From the NCBI RefSeq assembly GCF_003143855.1, contig NZ_QFRK01000031.1:16065-80064 (forward strand): a stretch of 64,000 nucleotides of DNA, in the 5' to 3' direction. Below the pieces are notes generated by a model, which ran no database searches, was not told where the DNA came from, and saw only the letters and a list, made by a program, of their open reading frames with translations. The number at the start of each line of letters is the position of its first letter. Position 1 is the first letter of the stretch. Position numbers and translations under genes: made by a program. The DNA comes from Streptomyces sp. NWU339. Lineage in GTDB: Bacteria; Actinomycetota; Actinomycetes; Streptomycetales; Streptomycetaceae. Positions 36,928 to 45,511 of the stretch are shown one piece after another.

Positions 36928-37752
36928 TTACGGCGTCACCGCGAAGTGCCGCAGGATCGCCGCCGCCAGGTCCGGGTCGCCCTCCGTCTTCACCCGGTCC
37001 GACACCGCGTCCGGCGTCACCCGGCCGCAGGCCATGCGGACGTACGTCTCCCAGTCGAGGGCGAGGGTGACGGCGGGGCCGAGCGCCGGGGCGGTCTCCA
37101 GCGTGCCGCGGCCCTGGAAGTCGACGCGGATGGTGCGCAGGAACTCCACGGGCCCGTGGACGTCGATGACCACGGCCGAGCTGCGCGGTGCCTGCGCCAG
37201 CTCGGCCACCACCCGGGGCAGCTCGGCGAGCAGCACGTCGCGGGCGACGTGCGCGCCGGGGGAGTCGAGGTTGCCGGGGCGGCCGAGGGCCGCGCGCAGG
37301 TCCTGCTCGTGCGCCCACACGTCGAACGCGTGCCGGCGCATGGACTCCTCCAGCGTGAGTTCCGTGCCGAACGGGCCGCGCACCTTCGCGGCCGGGTCCC
37401 GCGCCTCGTTCCGCAGCTGGCGGTTGCGGCGGATGATCATGTACTCCAGCTCGGAGGTCATCTCCGGCGCCGTGTGGTGGCGGCGCACGTCGACCTGCAT
37501 CTCCGTGTAGCGCTGCTGCTCGTTGGTGACGTGGAACAGGTCGCGCGGCAGCGCGTGGATCGGGCGGGGGTCGCCCAGCATCTCCGAGTCCAGCCCGATG
37601 ACGTGGGAGACCACGTCACGGACCGACCACCCCGGGCACGGCGTCCGCCGGTTCCAGTCGGCCTCCACGAGCGGCTGCACCAGCTCGGATATCGCCTCGA
37701 CGGAGTGGTTCCAGGCGTCGGCGTAGGGCTGGAGGGTGGGATGCAGGCTCAC
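36928..37752 (-). CDS. Mycothiol-dependent maleylpyruvate isomerase family protein
   Basis: 274 aa. GTG 37752 has GAGGGG upstream; the longer frame begins with unlikely sequence. The N-terminal DinB-like four-helix bundle (about residues 8-165) has NRRTPCPGWSVRDVVSHVIG, whose His is a metal ligand, and MRRHAFDVWAHEQD. A C-terminal MDMPI/SCP-like domain follows (about 180-274). The family includes maleylpyruvate isomerase, but most members are mycothiol-linked enzymes of unknown substrate. No gentisate genes are here, so isomerase activity should not be assumed. Confidence 0.8.
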   Translation of the reverse strand: MSLHPTLQPYADAWNHSVEAISELVQPLVEADWNRRTPCPGWSVRDVVSHVIGLDSEMLGDPRPIHALPRDLFHVTNEQQRYTEMQVDVRRHHTAPEMTSELEYMIIRRNRQLRNEARDPAAKVRGPFGTELTLEESMRRHAFDVWAHEQDLRAALGRPGNLDSPGAHVARDVLLAELPRVVAELAQAPRSSAVVIDVHGPVEFLRTIRVDFQGRGTLETAPALGPAVTLALDWETYVRMACGRVTPDAVSDRVKTEGDPDLAAAILRHFAVTP

Positions 37753-37969
37753 GGAACGGGACCCCTCGGCGGTCGGTACACGGGCAGGTGGTGGCGGCGG
37801 TGCCAGTGGGCGGTGGCTGCACTCGGCGGGCGTCTCGGGACTCCCCAGGTTCTCGGCTTCGCTCGAACCGGGAGGGCCCCAAGTTACGCTGTCGTGAGGC
37901 ACCCCGGCAGTGCTTTCGTGTGACGATCGTAGGCCGTGCCGACAAGTCGAATGCCAGGACGGTGGTATC

Positions 37970-38788
37970 GTGCGCGCTTCTTTGCTCCAAGTCGCCGTGA
38001 ACGGGGATGAATCGGTCGAATCGCGTCGGCGTCGGGTCGCCGCCCTGGTACGGGAACAGGCCGGAGCCGATCTCGTCGTCCTGCCGGAGTTGTGGACGAC
38101 GGGCGCGTTCGCCTACGAGGACTTCGGGCGCGCGGCGGAACCCCTCGACGGGCCGACCCACCAGGCGATGGCCGAGGCCGCGCGGGACGCCGGCGTGTGG
38201 CTGCACGCGGGCTCCGTCCCGGAGCGCGGCGCCCCGGACAGCGGCTCCGACGCGGACGACGGGCCGCTCTACAACACCTCGCTCGTCTTCTCCCCCTCCG
38301 GTGAGCTGGCCGCCGTCTACCGCAAGATCCACCGCTTCGGCTTCGACAAGGGCGAGGCCGTGCTGATGAGCGCGGGCGACGCACTGGTGACGGTGCCGCT
38401 GCCGCACACCACGCTCGGCGTGGCGACCTGCTACGACCTCCGTTTCCCCGAACTCTTCCGCTCTCTCGTCGACGCCGGTGCCGAGACGCTCGTCGTCCCG
38501 GCGGGCTGGCCGGACCGCCGCCGGTCCCACTGGACGCTGCTGGCCCGGGCGCGGGCCGTGGAGAACCAGGCGTTCGTCCTCGCCTGCGGAACGGCCGGGA
38601 CGCACGCCGGGGTCCCGCAGGCGGGTCACTCCATCGTGGTCGACCCGTGGGGCGAGGTCCTCGCGGAGGCCGGTCCCGACGAGCAGGTCCTCACGGTCGA
38701 CTTCGACCCGGCGAAGGTCGCGAAGACCCGCGAGCAGTTCCCGGCCCTGAAGGACCGGGTGCTCGGCCTGGCCCGCCCGCGCGCCTGA
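37970..38788 (+). CDS. Carbon-nitrogen hydrolase (nitrilase superfamily amidase)
   Basis: 272 aa. GTG 37970 has AGGACGG upstream. The Glu-Lys-Cys triad is visible: LPELW (about residue 41), YRKIHRFG (about 118) and ATCYDLRFPEL (about 152). Size and motifs fit the omega-amidase/Nit group of cytoplasmic amidases, which hydrolyse small omega-amides or deaminated glutathione. Stand-alone gene, divergent from its left neighbour. Confidence 0.88.
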   Translation: MRASLLQVAVNGDESVESRRRRVAALVREQAGADLVVLPELWTTGAFAYEDFGRAAEPLDGPTHQAMAEAARDAGVWLHAGSVPERGAPDSGSDADDGPLYNTSLVFSPSGELAAVYRKIHRFGFDKGEAVLMSAGDALVTVPLPHTTLGVATCYDLRFPELFRSLVDAGAETLVVPAGWPDRRRSHWTLLARARAVENQAFVLACGTAGTHAGVPQAGHSIVVDPWGEVLAEAGPDEQVLTVDFDPAKVAKTREQFPALKDRVLGLARPRA

Positions 38789-38823
38789 CCGGCCGCAGCC
38801 GGTGCGGCCCGCCTCGACTGCCG

Positions 38824-39204
38824 CTACCCGTGCCGGACCAGGCAGAAGGGGTGCCCGGCGGGGTCGGCGTACACCCGCCGGCCGCGACCGTCGGACCCCG
38901 CGTCCAGGACGGTCGCGCCGAGCGCCGTCACCCGTTCCTCCGCGCGGTCCAGGTCCGGCACCCCGAGGTCCAGGTGGGACTGCTGCGGCACCGAGGGATC
39001 CGGCCAGGTCGGCGGCCGGTGGTCCGGGACCCGTTGGAAGGCGAGGACCGACCCGGTGGGAGTGTGCAGGGTCGCCCAGTCGTCCCCGGGCGCCCACCGC
39101 CGGTCGGGCCGGTCCACCTCGCCCCCGAGCAGCTCCCGGTGGAAGGCGGCGAGAGCCGCCGGGCGGGGGCAGTCCAGCACCACGCACTGCAGTTCGGCGA
39201 TCAC
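38824..39204 (-). CDS. VOC (glyoxalase/bleomycin-resistance fold) protein
   Basis: 126 aa. GTG 39204 is the start that leaves a normal VOC N-terminus (LQCVVLDCPRPAALAAFH). Two beta-alpha-beta-beta-beta repeats end with VYADPAGHPFCLV, which carries the usual metal-ligand Glu/His positions only partly. A small-molecule resistance or metabolic role is possible; substrate unknown. Confidence 0.75.
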   Translation of the reverse strand: MIAELQCVVLDCPRPAALAAFHRELLGGEVDRPDRRWAPGDDWATLHTPTGSVLAFQRVPDHRPPTWPDPSVPQQSHLDLGVPDLDRAEERVTALGATVLDAGSDGRGRRVYADPAGHPFCLVRHG

Positions 39205-39230
39205 ACCGCCCGTCCTACGGGCGCGAAGTA

Positions 39231-39722
39231 CTACTCCCCCCGCTCCTTCTCCGCCAGGTGGATCACGCACACCGCCACCGCGATCAGCAGGGCCGGGTCC
39301 GCGTCCTCGCGTACGACGTCGACGCCGTAGGTGTCCCGGATGTGCAGCCAACGCCGCGAGACCACGGCGAGCAGTTCGCCGTCGTACTCGACGGCGAACT
39401 CACGGTCGAGGATCCTGCCGCTGACGTCCAGCTCGGAACCGTCGGCCAGGGCGACCCGGTAGTGGTTGCGCAGCAGGGACAGCCGCTTGCGCCGGATCGT
39501 CGCCAGCGCCTCACCGTCCCGCTCGATCACCATCGTGTCCCGCAGGGCGAACATCTTCTTGCGGATGTCGATGAGGACGCGGCCCTGGAGGTCCTTCAGC
39601 TCGAAGGTGTCCCGCAGCCGCATGGCCTTGCCGTCGACGAGGAAGACCCTGTTGCCCCGGTCGTCCTCGATCCAGTAGTCGTCACCGATCCCGAGGATCC
39701 GGTCGCGTACGAGGAATCTCAT
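39231..39722 (-). CDS. LURP-one-related (LOR/Tubby-like) protein
   Basis: 163 aa from ATG 39722. Alternating strand-rich sequence with repeated RDT/RDK turns (MRLRDTFELKDLQGRVLIDI, MFALRDTMVI, HIRDTYGVDV) is typical of the LOR family, a tubby-like barrel related to scramblases. Bacterial members have no established function. No membrane segment except a short hydrophobic C-terminal stretch. Confidence 0.75.
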   Translation of the reverse strand: MRFLVRDRILGIGDDYWIEDDRGNRVFLVDGKAMRLRDTFELKDLQGRVLIDIRKKMFALRDTMVIERDGEALATIRRKRLSLLRNHYRVALADGSELDVSGRILDREFAVEYDGELLAVVSRRWLHIRDTYGVDVVREDADPALLIAVAVCVIHLAEKERGE

Positions 39723-39815
39723 GACACCAGGGGTGCCCTCTCTCCCGTTCCCCGACGCCGCCGCTGGGCCGATTGCCGGAGCCGGCCGTCGACGTCCCGT
39801 CAGGCTCCGTACCCG

Positions 39816-40064
39816 TCAGACTCCGTACCCGTCGCTGTAGCCGTCGCGGCCGTGTGGCCGGGTGTCGTCGACGACCGGCGTGGCGGGCGGTACGACGACC
39901 CGCCGACGCCGGGCGATGCTGCTGAAGACCGCCACACCGATCAGTCCGACGACCATGAAGATGACGCCGACCAGGTTCACGTTGACGCCCTGCATGTCCC
40001 AGTCGGTCGCGAACGTGAGAATCGCTCCCACGGCGATGAGGATGATGCATCCGCCGAGGCCCAT
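39816..40064 (-). CDS. Small two-helix membrane protein (DUF6458-like)
   Basis: 82 aa. ATG 40064 has GGAAGG 8 bases upstream; an ATG 21 codons earlier lacks an RBS. Two membrane helices (residues about 3-20 and 30-48) flank TDWDMQGVN. They are followed by a basic patch (RRRR) and a polar tail. The pattern is recalled from DUF6458 proteins of actinobacteria, whose function is unknown. Confidence 0.75.
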   Translation of the reverse strand: MGLGGCIILIAVGAILTFATDWDMQGVNVNLVGVIFMVVGLIGVAVFSSIARRRRVVVPPATPVVDDTRPHGRDGYSDGYGV

Positions 40065-40166
40065 GAGTGCCGCCTTCCTGCCCGGTCCTTCCGGTTGCAT
40101 CCGGGTACCCGGTCGGCCATCACTCATGCAGCACCGGCGGGTTGACCGGCCGTCGGCAGCCCGCGA

Positions 40167-41474
40167 CTACGACTCCAGGAACGCCACCAGCGCGTTCGCC
40201 AGCAGGAACGGGTCCCGGACGCCGCACAGTTCGCGCGCGCTGTGCATCGACAGGATGGCCACGCCGATGTCGACCGTCCGGATGCCGTGCCGGGCCGCGG
40301 TGATCGGGCCGATGGTGGTGCCGCACGGCATGGCGTTGTTGGAGACGAACGACTGGAAGGGCACGCCCGCCTTCTCGCAGGCGGCGGCGAACACCGCCCG
40401 GCCCGAACCGTCCGTGGCGTAACGGTTGTTGACGTTGACCTTGAGGATGGGGCCGCCGTCGATGCGCGGGTGGTGCGTCGGGTCGTGCCGCTCCGCGTAG
40501 TTGGGGTGGACGGCGTGACCGGTGTCCGAGGAGAGGCAGACGGTGCCGGCGAAGGCGCGCGCCCGGTCCTCGTACGAGCCGCCGCGGGCGAACACCGAGC
40601 GCTCCAGCACGCTGCCGAGCAGCGGCCCGTCCGCGCCGGTGTCGGACTGGGAGCCGTTCTCCTCGTGGTCGAAGGCTGCGAGGACGGGGATGTGGGACAG
40701 CCCGGCCGGTCCGGCCCCGGCCGCCGCGACCGCCGCCAGTGCGGCCGTACCGGCGTGCACGGACAGCAGGTTGTCCATGCGGGGGCCGGCCAGCAGCTCC
40801 TCGTCGCGGCCCAGGTACGCCGGCGGCTCCACCGAGTGCACCATCAGGTCCCAGCCGGTGACCTCGCCGGACGGGATGCCCGCGGCCTCCTCGAGGAAGG
40901 CGATGAGGTCGCCGTCGCGCACGTCGTCGCCCAGGCCCCAGACGGGCTGCATGTGGCGCTGCTTGTCGAGCTTGAGGCCGTCGGCGTTGACCGAGCGGTC
41001 CAGGTGGATGGCGAGCTGCGGGACGCGCAGCAGCGGCCGGTCGACGTTCACCAGCCGGGTGGAGCCGTCCCGCAGGGACAGCCGGCCGGCCAGGCCCAGG
41101 TCGCGGTCGAGCCAGGAGTTGAGCAGCGGACCGCCGTAGATCTCCACGGCCACCTGGCGCCAGCCCTGCGCCCCGCTGTCGGGCCGCGGCTTCACCCGCA
41201 GGTTGGGGGAGTCGGTGTGGGCGCCGACGATCCGGAACGGGGTGTGCGGGTCCGCGCCCTCGGGGACGTACCAGGCGACGATGGCGCCGCCGCGCAGCAC
41301 GTACTTGCCGCCCGACGTCCCGTCCCAGGCGTCCGTCTCCACGACCTGCCGGAAGCCTGCCTTCTCCAGCCGCTCGGCGGCGTTCGCCACCGCGTGGTAC
41401 GGCGTGGGGGAGGCGGCGAGGAAGGACATGAGGTCGTCGGTGTGTCCGCGGCCGAAGGGGGAGGGTTCGCTCAT
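40167..41474 (-). CDS. M18 family aspartyl aminopeptidase
   Basis: 435 aa from ATG 41474. Di-zinc ligands of M18 peptidases are seen in order: GAHTDSPNLR (near residue 90), FDHEENGSQ (near 268, with catalytic Glu), LSSDTGHAVHP (near 318) and SMHSARELC (near 412). The enzyme removes N-terminal acidic residues from peptides in the cytoplasm as a large homo-oligomer. Length is normal. Confidence 0.92.
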   Translation of the reverse strand: MSEPSPFGRGHTDDLMSFLAASPTPYHAVANAAERLEKAGFRQVVETDAWDGTSGGKYVLRGGAIVAWYVPEGADPHTPFRIVGAHTDSPNLRVKPRPDSGAQGWRQVAVEIYGGPLLNSWLDRDLGLAGRLSLRDGSTRLVNVDRPLLRVPQLAIHLDRSVNADGLKLDKQRHMQPVWGLGDDVRDGDLIAFLEEAAGIPSGEVTGWDLMVHSVEPPAYLGRDEELLAGPRMDNLLSVHAGTAALAAVAAAGAGPAGLSHIPVLAAFDHEENGSQSDTGADGPLLGSVLERSVFARGGSYEDRARAFAGTVCLSSDTGHAVHPNYAERHDPTHHPRIDGGPILKVNVNNRYATDGSGRAVFAAACEKAGVPFQSFVSNNAMPCGTTIGPITAARHGIRTVDIGVAILSMHSARELCGVRDPFLLANALVAFLES

Positions 41475-41493
41475 GGGTTCACCTTAACGAGGG

Positions 41494-41530
41494 CGAGGGC
41501 CCGCTTCCCCGGTGTGGAAGCGGGCCCTCG
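41494..41530 (-). terminator. Hairpin terminator downstream of the acyl-CoA dehydrogenase gene
   Basis: 15-bp perfect stem CGAGGGCCCGCTTCC/GGAAGCGGGCCCTCG with a 7-nt loop. It lies between the dehydrogenase stop and the aminopeptidase start, and so separates the two units. Confidence 0.8.
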
Positions 41531-41562
41531 TACGGGCTCCGACGGTCGCGTGCGGACGCGCG

Positions 41563-41600
41563 CGATCCCGTTCGGGCTCGTTCGATCCCGTTCGGGCTCG
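41563..41600. repeat. 18-bp direct repeat
   Basis: CGATCCCGTTCGGGCTCG occurs at 41563-41580 and 41583-41600 in the intergenic DNA past the dehydrogenase stop. Function unknown. Confidence 0.85.
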
Positions 41601-41633
41601 CGCGGTCTGCCGCAGGATCTCTCGCAGGAGGTC

Positions 41634-43460
41634 CTAGAAGGCGGCCTCGTCCAGCTCCATCAGGTCCAGGTCCACGCCCTCGGCGACCTTGCGGGCCAGC
41701 GTGACACCGGGCAGGACCTCGGCCGCGAAGAACCTCGCCGCGGCGATCTTGCCGGTGTAGAAGGCGACGTCCTTGGCGGAGGCCGTCTGGAGCTTGTCGG
41801 CGGCGACCGCGGCCCCCTTGAGCAGCAGGTAGCCGACGATCACGTCACCGGAGGCCATCAGCAGACGGGTGGTGTTCAGGCCCACCTTGTAGATGTTCTT
41901 GACGTCCTGCTCGGTGGCCGCGAGGTCCGTGAGCATCAGGCCGACGATGGCCTCCAGCTCGACGGCGGCCTTGGCCAGGTGCTCGCGGGCGCCCGCCAGC
42001 TGCTCGCCGCCGGTGCCGAGGGCGAGGAACTGCTTGATGTCCTCGGCGAGCGAGTTCAGGGCCGCGCCCTGGTTGCGGACGATCTTCCGGAAGAAGAAGT
42101 CCTGGCCCTGGATCGCCGTGGTGCCCTCGTACAGGGTGTCGATCTTGGCGTCGCGGATGTACTGCTCGATCGGGTACTCCTGCAGGAAGCCGGAGCCGCC
42201 GAAGGTCTGCAGCGACTGGGCGAGCTGCTCGTAGCCCTTCTCGGAGCCGTAGCCCTTGACGATGGGCAGGAGGAGGTCGTTGAGCGCGTGTTCCGCCGAC
42301 ACGTCCTCGCCCGCGGCCTCCTTGATCGCGATGGTGTCCTGCACCGAGGCGGTGTAGAGGACGAGCGCGCGCATGCCCTCCGCGTACGCCTTCTGCGTCA
42401 TCAGCGAGCGGCGCACGTCGGGGTGGTGGGTGATGGTGACCTTGGGCGCGGCCTTGTCCAGGAAGTTGGCGAGGTCCGGGCCCTGGACGCGCTCCTTGGC
42501 GTACTCCAGCGCGTTGAGGTAGCCGGTGGAGAGGGTGGAGATCGCCTTCGTGCCGACCATCATGCGGGCGAACTCGATGATGCGGAACATCTGGCGGATG
42601 CCGTCGTGCTTGTCGCCGATCAGCCAGCCCTTGGCGGGGTGCCGGTCGCCGAACGTCATCTCGCAGGTGTTGGACGCCTTCAGGCCCATCTTGTGCTCGA
42701 CGTTCGTGGCGTAGACGCCGTTGCGCTCGCCCAGCTCGCCGGTCTCGGCGTCGAAGAGGTACTTCGGGACGAGGAAGAGCGACAGGCCCTTGGTGCCGGG
42801 TCCGGCGCCCTCGGGACGCGCGAGCACGTAGTGGAGGATGTTCTCCGACATGTCGTGCTCACCGGAGGTGATGAAGCGCTTCACGCCCTCGATGTGCCAG
42901 GAGCCGTCCTCCTGCTGCACGGCCTTGGTGCGGCCGGCGCCCACGTCCGAGCCGGCGTCCGGCTCGGTGAGGACCATGGTGGAGCCCCACTGCTTCTCGA
43001 CGGCGATCTGGGCGATCTTCTTCTGGGCGTCGTTGCCCTCGTCGTACAGGATCCCGGCGAAGGCGGGACCGGACGAGTACATCCACACGGCCGGGTTGGC
43101 GCCGAGGATCAGCTCGGCGTACGACCAGATCAGCGAGGGGGGAGCCGTCGTGCCGCCGATGGCCTCGGAGACACCCAGACGCCAGTACTCGGAGTCCATG
43201 AAGGCCTGGTAGCTCTTCTTGAAGGACGCGGGGACCGGCGCGGTGTTGGTCTCCGGGTCGAAGACCGGCGGGTTGCGGTCGGCGTCGGTGAAGGACTCGG
43301 CCAGCTCGTTCTCCGAGAGACGGGTCAGCTCCTCGAGGACGCTCCTGGCGGTCTCGACGTCCATCTCCTCGAACGGCCCGGTGCCGTACAGCTTGTCGCG
43401 TCCGAGTACTTCGAAGAGGTTGAACTCGATGTCGCGGAGATTGGACTTGTAGTGCCCCAT
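41634..43460 (-). CDS. Large acyl-CoA dehydrogenase (FadE type)
   Basis: 608 aa, about 220 longer than short-chain enzymes because of N- and C-terminal extensions. ATG 43460 (MGHYKSNLRDIEFNLFEVL) is a typical start for this actinobacterial subfamily. Flavin-binding TEPDAGSDVG and FITSGEHD are present, as is LYEGTTAIQGQDFF with the usual catalytic-region Glu. It should oxidise medium or long acyl-CoAs in beta-oxidation, passing electrons to ETF. It is monocistronic, with two inverted repeats upstream as candidate operators. Confidence 0.9.
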   Translation of the reverse strand: MGHYKSNLRDIEFNLFEVLGRDKLYGTGPFEEMDVETARSVLEELTRLSENELAESFTDADRNPPVFDPETNTAPVPASFKKSYQAFMDSEYWRLGVSEAIGGTTAPPSLIWSYAELILGANPAVWMYSSGPAFAGILYDEGNDAQKKIAQIAVEKQWGSTMVLTEPDAGSDVGAGRTKAVQQEDGSWHIEGVKRFITSGEHDMSENILHYVLARPEGAGPGTKGLSLFLVPKYLFDAETGELGERNGVYATNVEHKMGLKASNTCEMTFGDRHPAKGWLIGDKHDGIRQMFRIIEFARMMVGTKAISTLSTGYLNALEYAKERVQGPDLANFLDKAAPKVTITHHPDVRRSLMTQKAYAEGMRALVLYTASVQDTIAIKEAAGEDVSAEHALNDLLLPIVKGYGSEKGYEQLAQSLQTFGGSGFLQEYPIEQYIRDAKIDTLYEGTTAIQGQDFFFRKIVRNQGAALNSLAEDIKQFLALGTGGEQLAGAREHLAKAAVELEAIVGLMLTDLAATEQDVKNIYKVGLNTTRLLMASGDVIVGYLLLKGAAVAADKLQTASAKDVAFYTGKIAAARFFAAEVLPGVTLARKVAEGVDLDLMELDEAAF

Positions 43461-43523
43461 GGTGACGGCTCCCGGCTCCGTAGAGAGATCGGCGAGGCAC
43501 TTCGTTCCTCGCACGGGTTTGCA

Positions 43524-43560
43524 TACCAGCAAGTAGCTACGACTATGCTACCCGCCGGTA
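43524..43560. promoter_or_regulatory. Two 12-bp inverted repeats upstream of acyl-CoA dehydrogenase
   Basis: TACCAGCAAGTA (43524-43535) and TACCCGCCGGTA (43549-43560) share the frame TACC-N4/5-GTA with 25-bp spacing, 64-100 bp before the start codon. They could be operators of a TetR-type fatty-acid regulator (inference). Confidence 0.4.
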
Positions 43561-43648
43561 ATAAGAAGCAAGCCCGATCCGGCCATCTGTGACGCGTTAC
43601 GCGCTCCGGCGGCGGCCGGCGGGCGGCCCGCACCGTGCCGCGAGACGC

Positions 43649-43681
43649 CGAAGTGCGCTCGAAGTGCACTTGAAGTGCCCT
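43649..43681. repeat. Three 11-bp tandem repeats
   Basis: CGAAGTGCGCT, CGAAGTGCACT and TGAAGTGCCCT follow each other without gaps, 64 bp upstream of the SseB-like gene. The 11-bp period places them on one DNA face. Confidence 0.8.
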
Positions 43682-43744
43682 CGGGACGGCCCGTACCCGC
43701 CCGTACCGGCCCAGGGCTCCGGCGCTCTCGGTACGCTTGCGCGC

Positions 43745-44212
43745 ATGTACGGCTACGACCAGAACGTAGGGGCACAGCAGGGGTATGTCCCGCCGCAGCA
43801 GCAGATGCCGGGCGGCTACGGGCAGCAGCAGCCGCCGCTATACCCGGAGCCGTCCCCGCCCTCGCTCGCGGACGCGGTGCGCGCGTTCACCACGGGCCAG
43901 GTGACCGCCGAGGACTTCCAGCAGGTCTTCGCGACGTCCAAGGTGTACTGCCCGCGCGGCGACAACCCCGGGTTCCTCGCCCTGCACAACACCCAGCAGC
44001 CGGTGATCCCGATGTTCACCTCGCTGAAGGAGCTGCGGCGGTACGCGGGCAAGGAGTCCAAGTACTTCGTGATCACCGGCGCCGAGGTGATCGACCTGCT
44101 GCCCACCGGCTACGGCTTCGTGCTCGACATGGAGGGTGAGCACCGGATGGTGTTCGACGCGAAGGCCGTCGAGCAGATGGTCGAGTTCGCGATGCGACGC
44201 ATGTATGGCTGA
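43745..44212 (+). CDS. SseB-like domain protein
   Basis: 155 aa. ATG 43745 lacks an RBS, and TACGCT ends 7 bases upstream, so the mRNA may be leaderless. A Gly/Gln/Tyr/Pro-rich N-terminal stretch (residues 1-40) precedes an SseB N-terminal-type domain (about 45-150; YCPRGDNPGFLAL, IPMFTSLKELRRYAG). In Streptomyces such proteins are common and not part of a type III system. Function unknown. Confidence 0.7.
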   Translation: MYGYDQNVGAQQGYVPPQQQMPGGYGQQQPPLYPEPSPPSLADAVRAFTTGQVTAEDFQQVFATSKVYCPRGDNPGFLALHNTQQPVIPMFTSLKELRRYAGKESKYFVITGAEVIDLLPTGYGFVLDMEGEHRMVFDAKAVEQMVEFAMRRMYG

Positions 44213-44316
44213 ACGCCGCGGTCGTAGCCGTCAGTGCCGTGATCGCTGTGATCGCCGCCGCGACCGCCACCGTCACGCGCCGGGCGGGTGACCCCCGCCC
44301 GCCCCGGAATCTCTGC

Positions 44317-44342
44317 AGCCCGGAGGGAATGCCCTCCGGGCT
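44317..44342 (+). terminator. Hairpin terminator after SseB-like gene
   Basis: 11-bp perfect stem AGCCCGGAGGG/CCCTCCGGGCT with an AATG loop, followed by TTCGTCGTT. Confidence 0.85.
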
Positions 44343-44364
44343 TTCGTCGTTGGGGGTGGCAGGA

Positions 44365-44385
44365 AGTTCAACGTTCAACTAAGAT
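44365..44385 (+). promoter_or_regulatory. Pirin gene promoter with near-palindrome
   Basis: AGTTCAACGTTCAACT (44365-44380) is a direct repeat of GTTCAAC and nearly palindromic. It runs into -10 TAAGAT (44380-44385). It is well placed for a redox or phenol-sensing repressor (inference). Confidence 0.4.
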
Positions 44386-44409
44386 GGCCGTACAAGAGGA
44401 GGTACCGAC

Positions 44410-45390
44410 ATGCCTGCAGTGACCGTCGAGAACCCGCTGACGCTGCCCCGTGTGGCCGCGCCCGCCGACGCCGTGGCCCGACCCGTGCTCACCGTCACGA
44501 CCGCGCCGAGCGGTTTCGAGGGTGAGGGCTTCCCGGTGCGCCGGGCGTTCGCCGGGATCAACTACCGCCATCTCGACCCGTTCATCATGATGGATCAGAT
44601 GGGTGAGGTGGACTACGCGCCGGGTGAGCCCAAGGGCACCCCCTGGCACCCCCACCGCGGCTTCGAGACCGTCACCTACATCATCGACGGCGCCTTCGAC
44701 CACCAGGACTCCAACGGCGGCGGCGGCTCCATCACCAACGGTGACACCCAGTGGATGACGGCCGGTGCGGGTCTGCTGCACATCGAGGCGCCGCCGGAGC
44801 AGCTGGTCATGTCGGGCGGTCTCTTCCACGGCCTGCAGCTGTGGGTGAACCTGCCGGCCAAGGACAAGATGATGGCGCCGCGCTACCAGGACATCCGCGG
44901 CGGCAGCGTCCAGCTGCTCACCTCCCCCGACGGCGGCGCGCTGCTGCGCGTCATCGCCGGTGAGCTGGACGGTCACGAGGGTCCCGGCATCACGCACACG
45001 CCGATCACGATGATCCACGCGACGCTCGCGCCGGGTGCGGAGCTGACCCTGCCGTGGCGCGAGGACTTCAACGGGCTGGCGTACGTGATGGCCGGGCGCG
45101 GCGCGGTCGGCACCGAGCGCCGTCCGATCCACCTGGGCCAGACGGCCGTCTTCGGCGCCGGTGGCACGCTGACCGTCCGCGCGGACGAGAAGCAGGACTC
45201 GAACACGCCGGACCTGGAGGTCGTCCTCCTCGGCGGCCGGCCGATCCGTGAGCCGATGGCCCACTACGGCCCGTTCGTGATGAACACCCGCGAGGAGCTC
45301 CAGCAGGCGTTCGAGGACTTCCAGAAGGGCCGTCTGGGCACGATCCCGGCGGTGCACGGGATGGCGGGCTCGGGACCGCGGGAGTCCTGA
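44410..45390 (+). CDS. Pirin family protein (bicupin)
   Basis: 326 aa. ATG 44410 has GAGGAGGT upstream. The N-terminal cupin has the pirin metal site: HPHRGFETVTYI, plus the later His of the GLLHIE segment with its Glu. The C-terminal Pirin_C domain includes HYGPFVMNTREELQQAFEDF. Some bacterial pirins are quercetin dioxygenases; others modulate pyruvate dehydrogenase. Which applies here is not visible. Confidence 0.9.
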   Translation: MPAVTVENPLTLPRVAAPADAVARPVLTVTTAPSGFEGEGFPVRRAFAGINYRHLDPFIMMDQMGEVDYAPGEPKGTPWHPHRGFETVTYIIDGAFDHQDSNGGGGSITNGDTQWMTAGAGLLHIEAPPEQLVMSGGLFHGLQLWVNLPAKDKMMAPRYQDIRGGSVQLLTSPDGGALLRVIAGELDGHEGPGITHTPITMIHATLAPGAELTLPWREDFNGLAYVMAGRGAVGTERRPIHLGQTAVFGAGGTLTVRADEKQDSNTPDLEVVLLGGRPIREPMAHYGPFVMNTREELQQAFEDFQKGRLGTIPAVHGMAGSGPRES

Positions 45391-45407
45391 CCGGCCGAGT
45401 GTGTGGG

Positions 45408-45437
45408 GTGGCCCCGTCCGTTTCCGGGCGGGGCCAC
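45408..45437 (+). terminator. Hairpin terminator after pirin gene
   Basis: 13-bp stem GTGGCCCCGTCCG/CGGGCGGGGCCAC with one G-U pair and a 4-nt loop, 18 bp past the stop. Confidence 0.7.
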
Positions 45438-45511
45438 TCGCCGTTCCGGGACGGGGTCCGGGCGGGGCGGCGGAGTTGGACAGGGTGTGCCGGGCGTGAT
45501 CGTGTGGGGGT

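Noticed and set aside
36928..37752. Maleylpyruvate isomerase of a gentisate pathway
   Set aside because: No gentisate dioxygenase or fumarylpyruvate hydrolase nearby; only the broad family is supported.
40242..43592. Open frame of about 1100 codons opposite the aminopeptidase and acyl-CoA dehydrogenase genes
   Set aside because: Spans two unrelated genes and a terminator on the other strand and has shadow composition.
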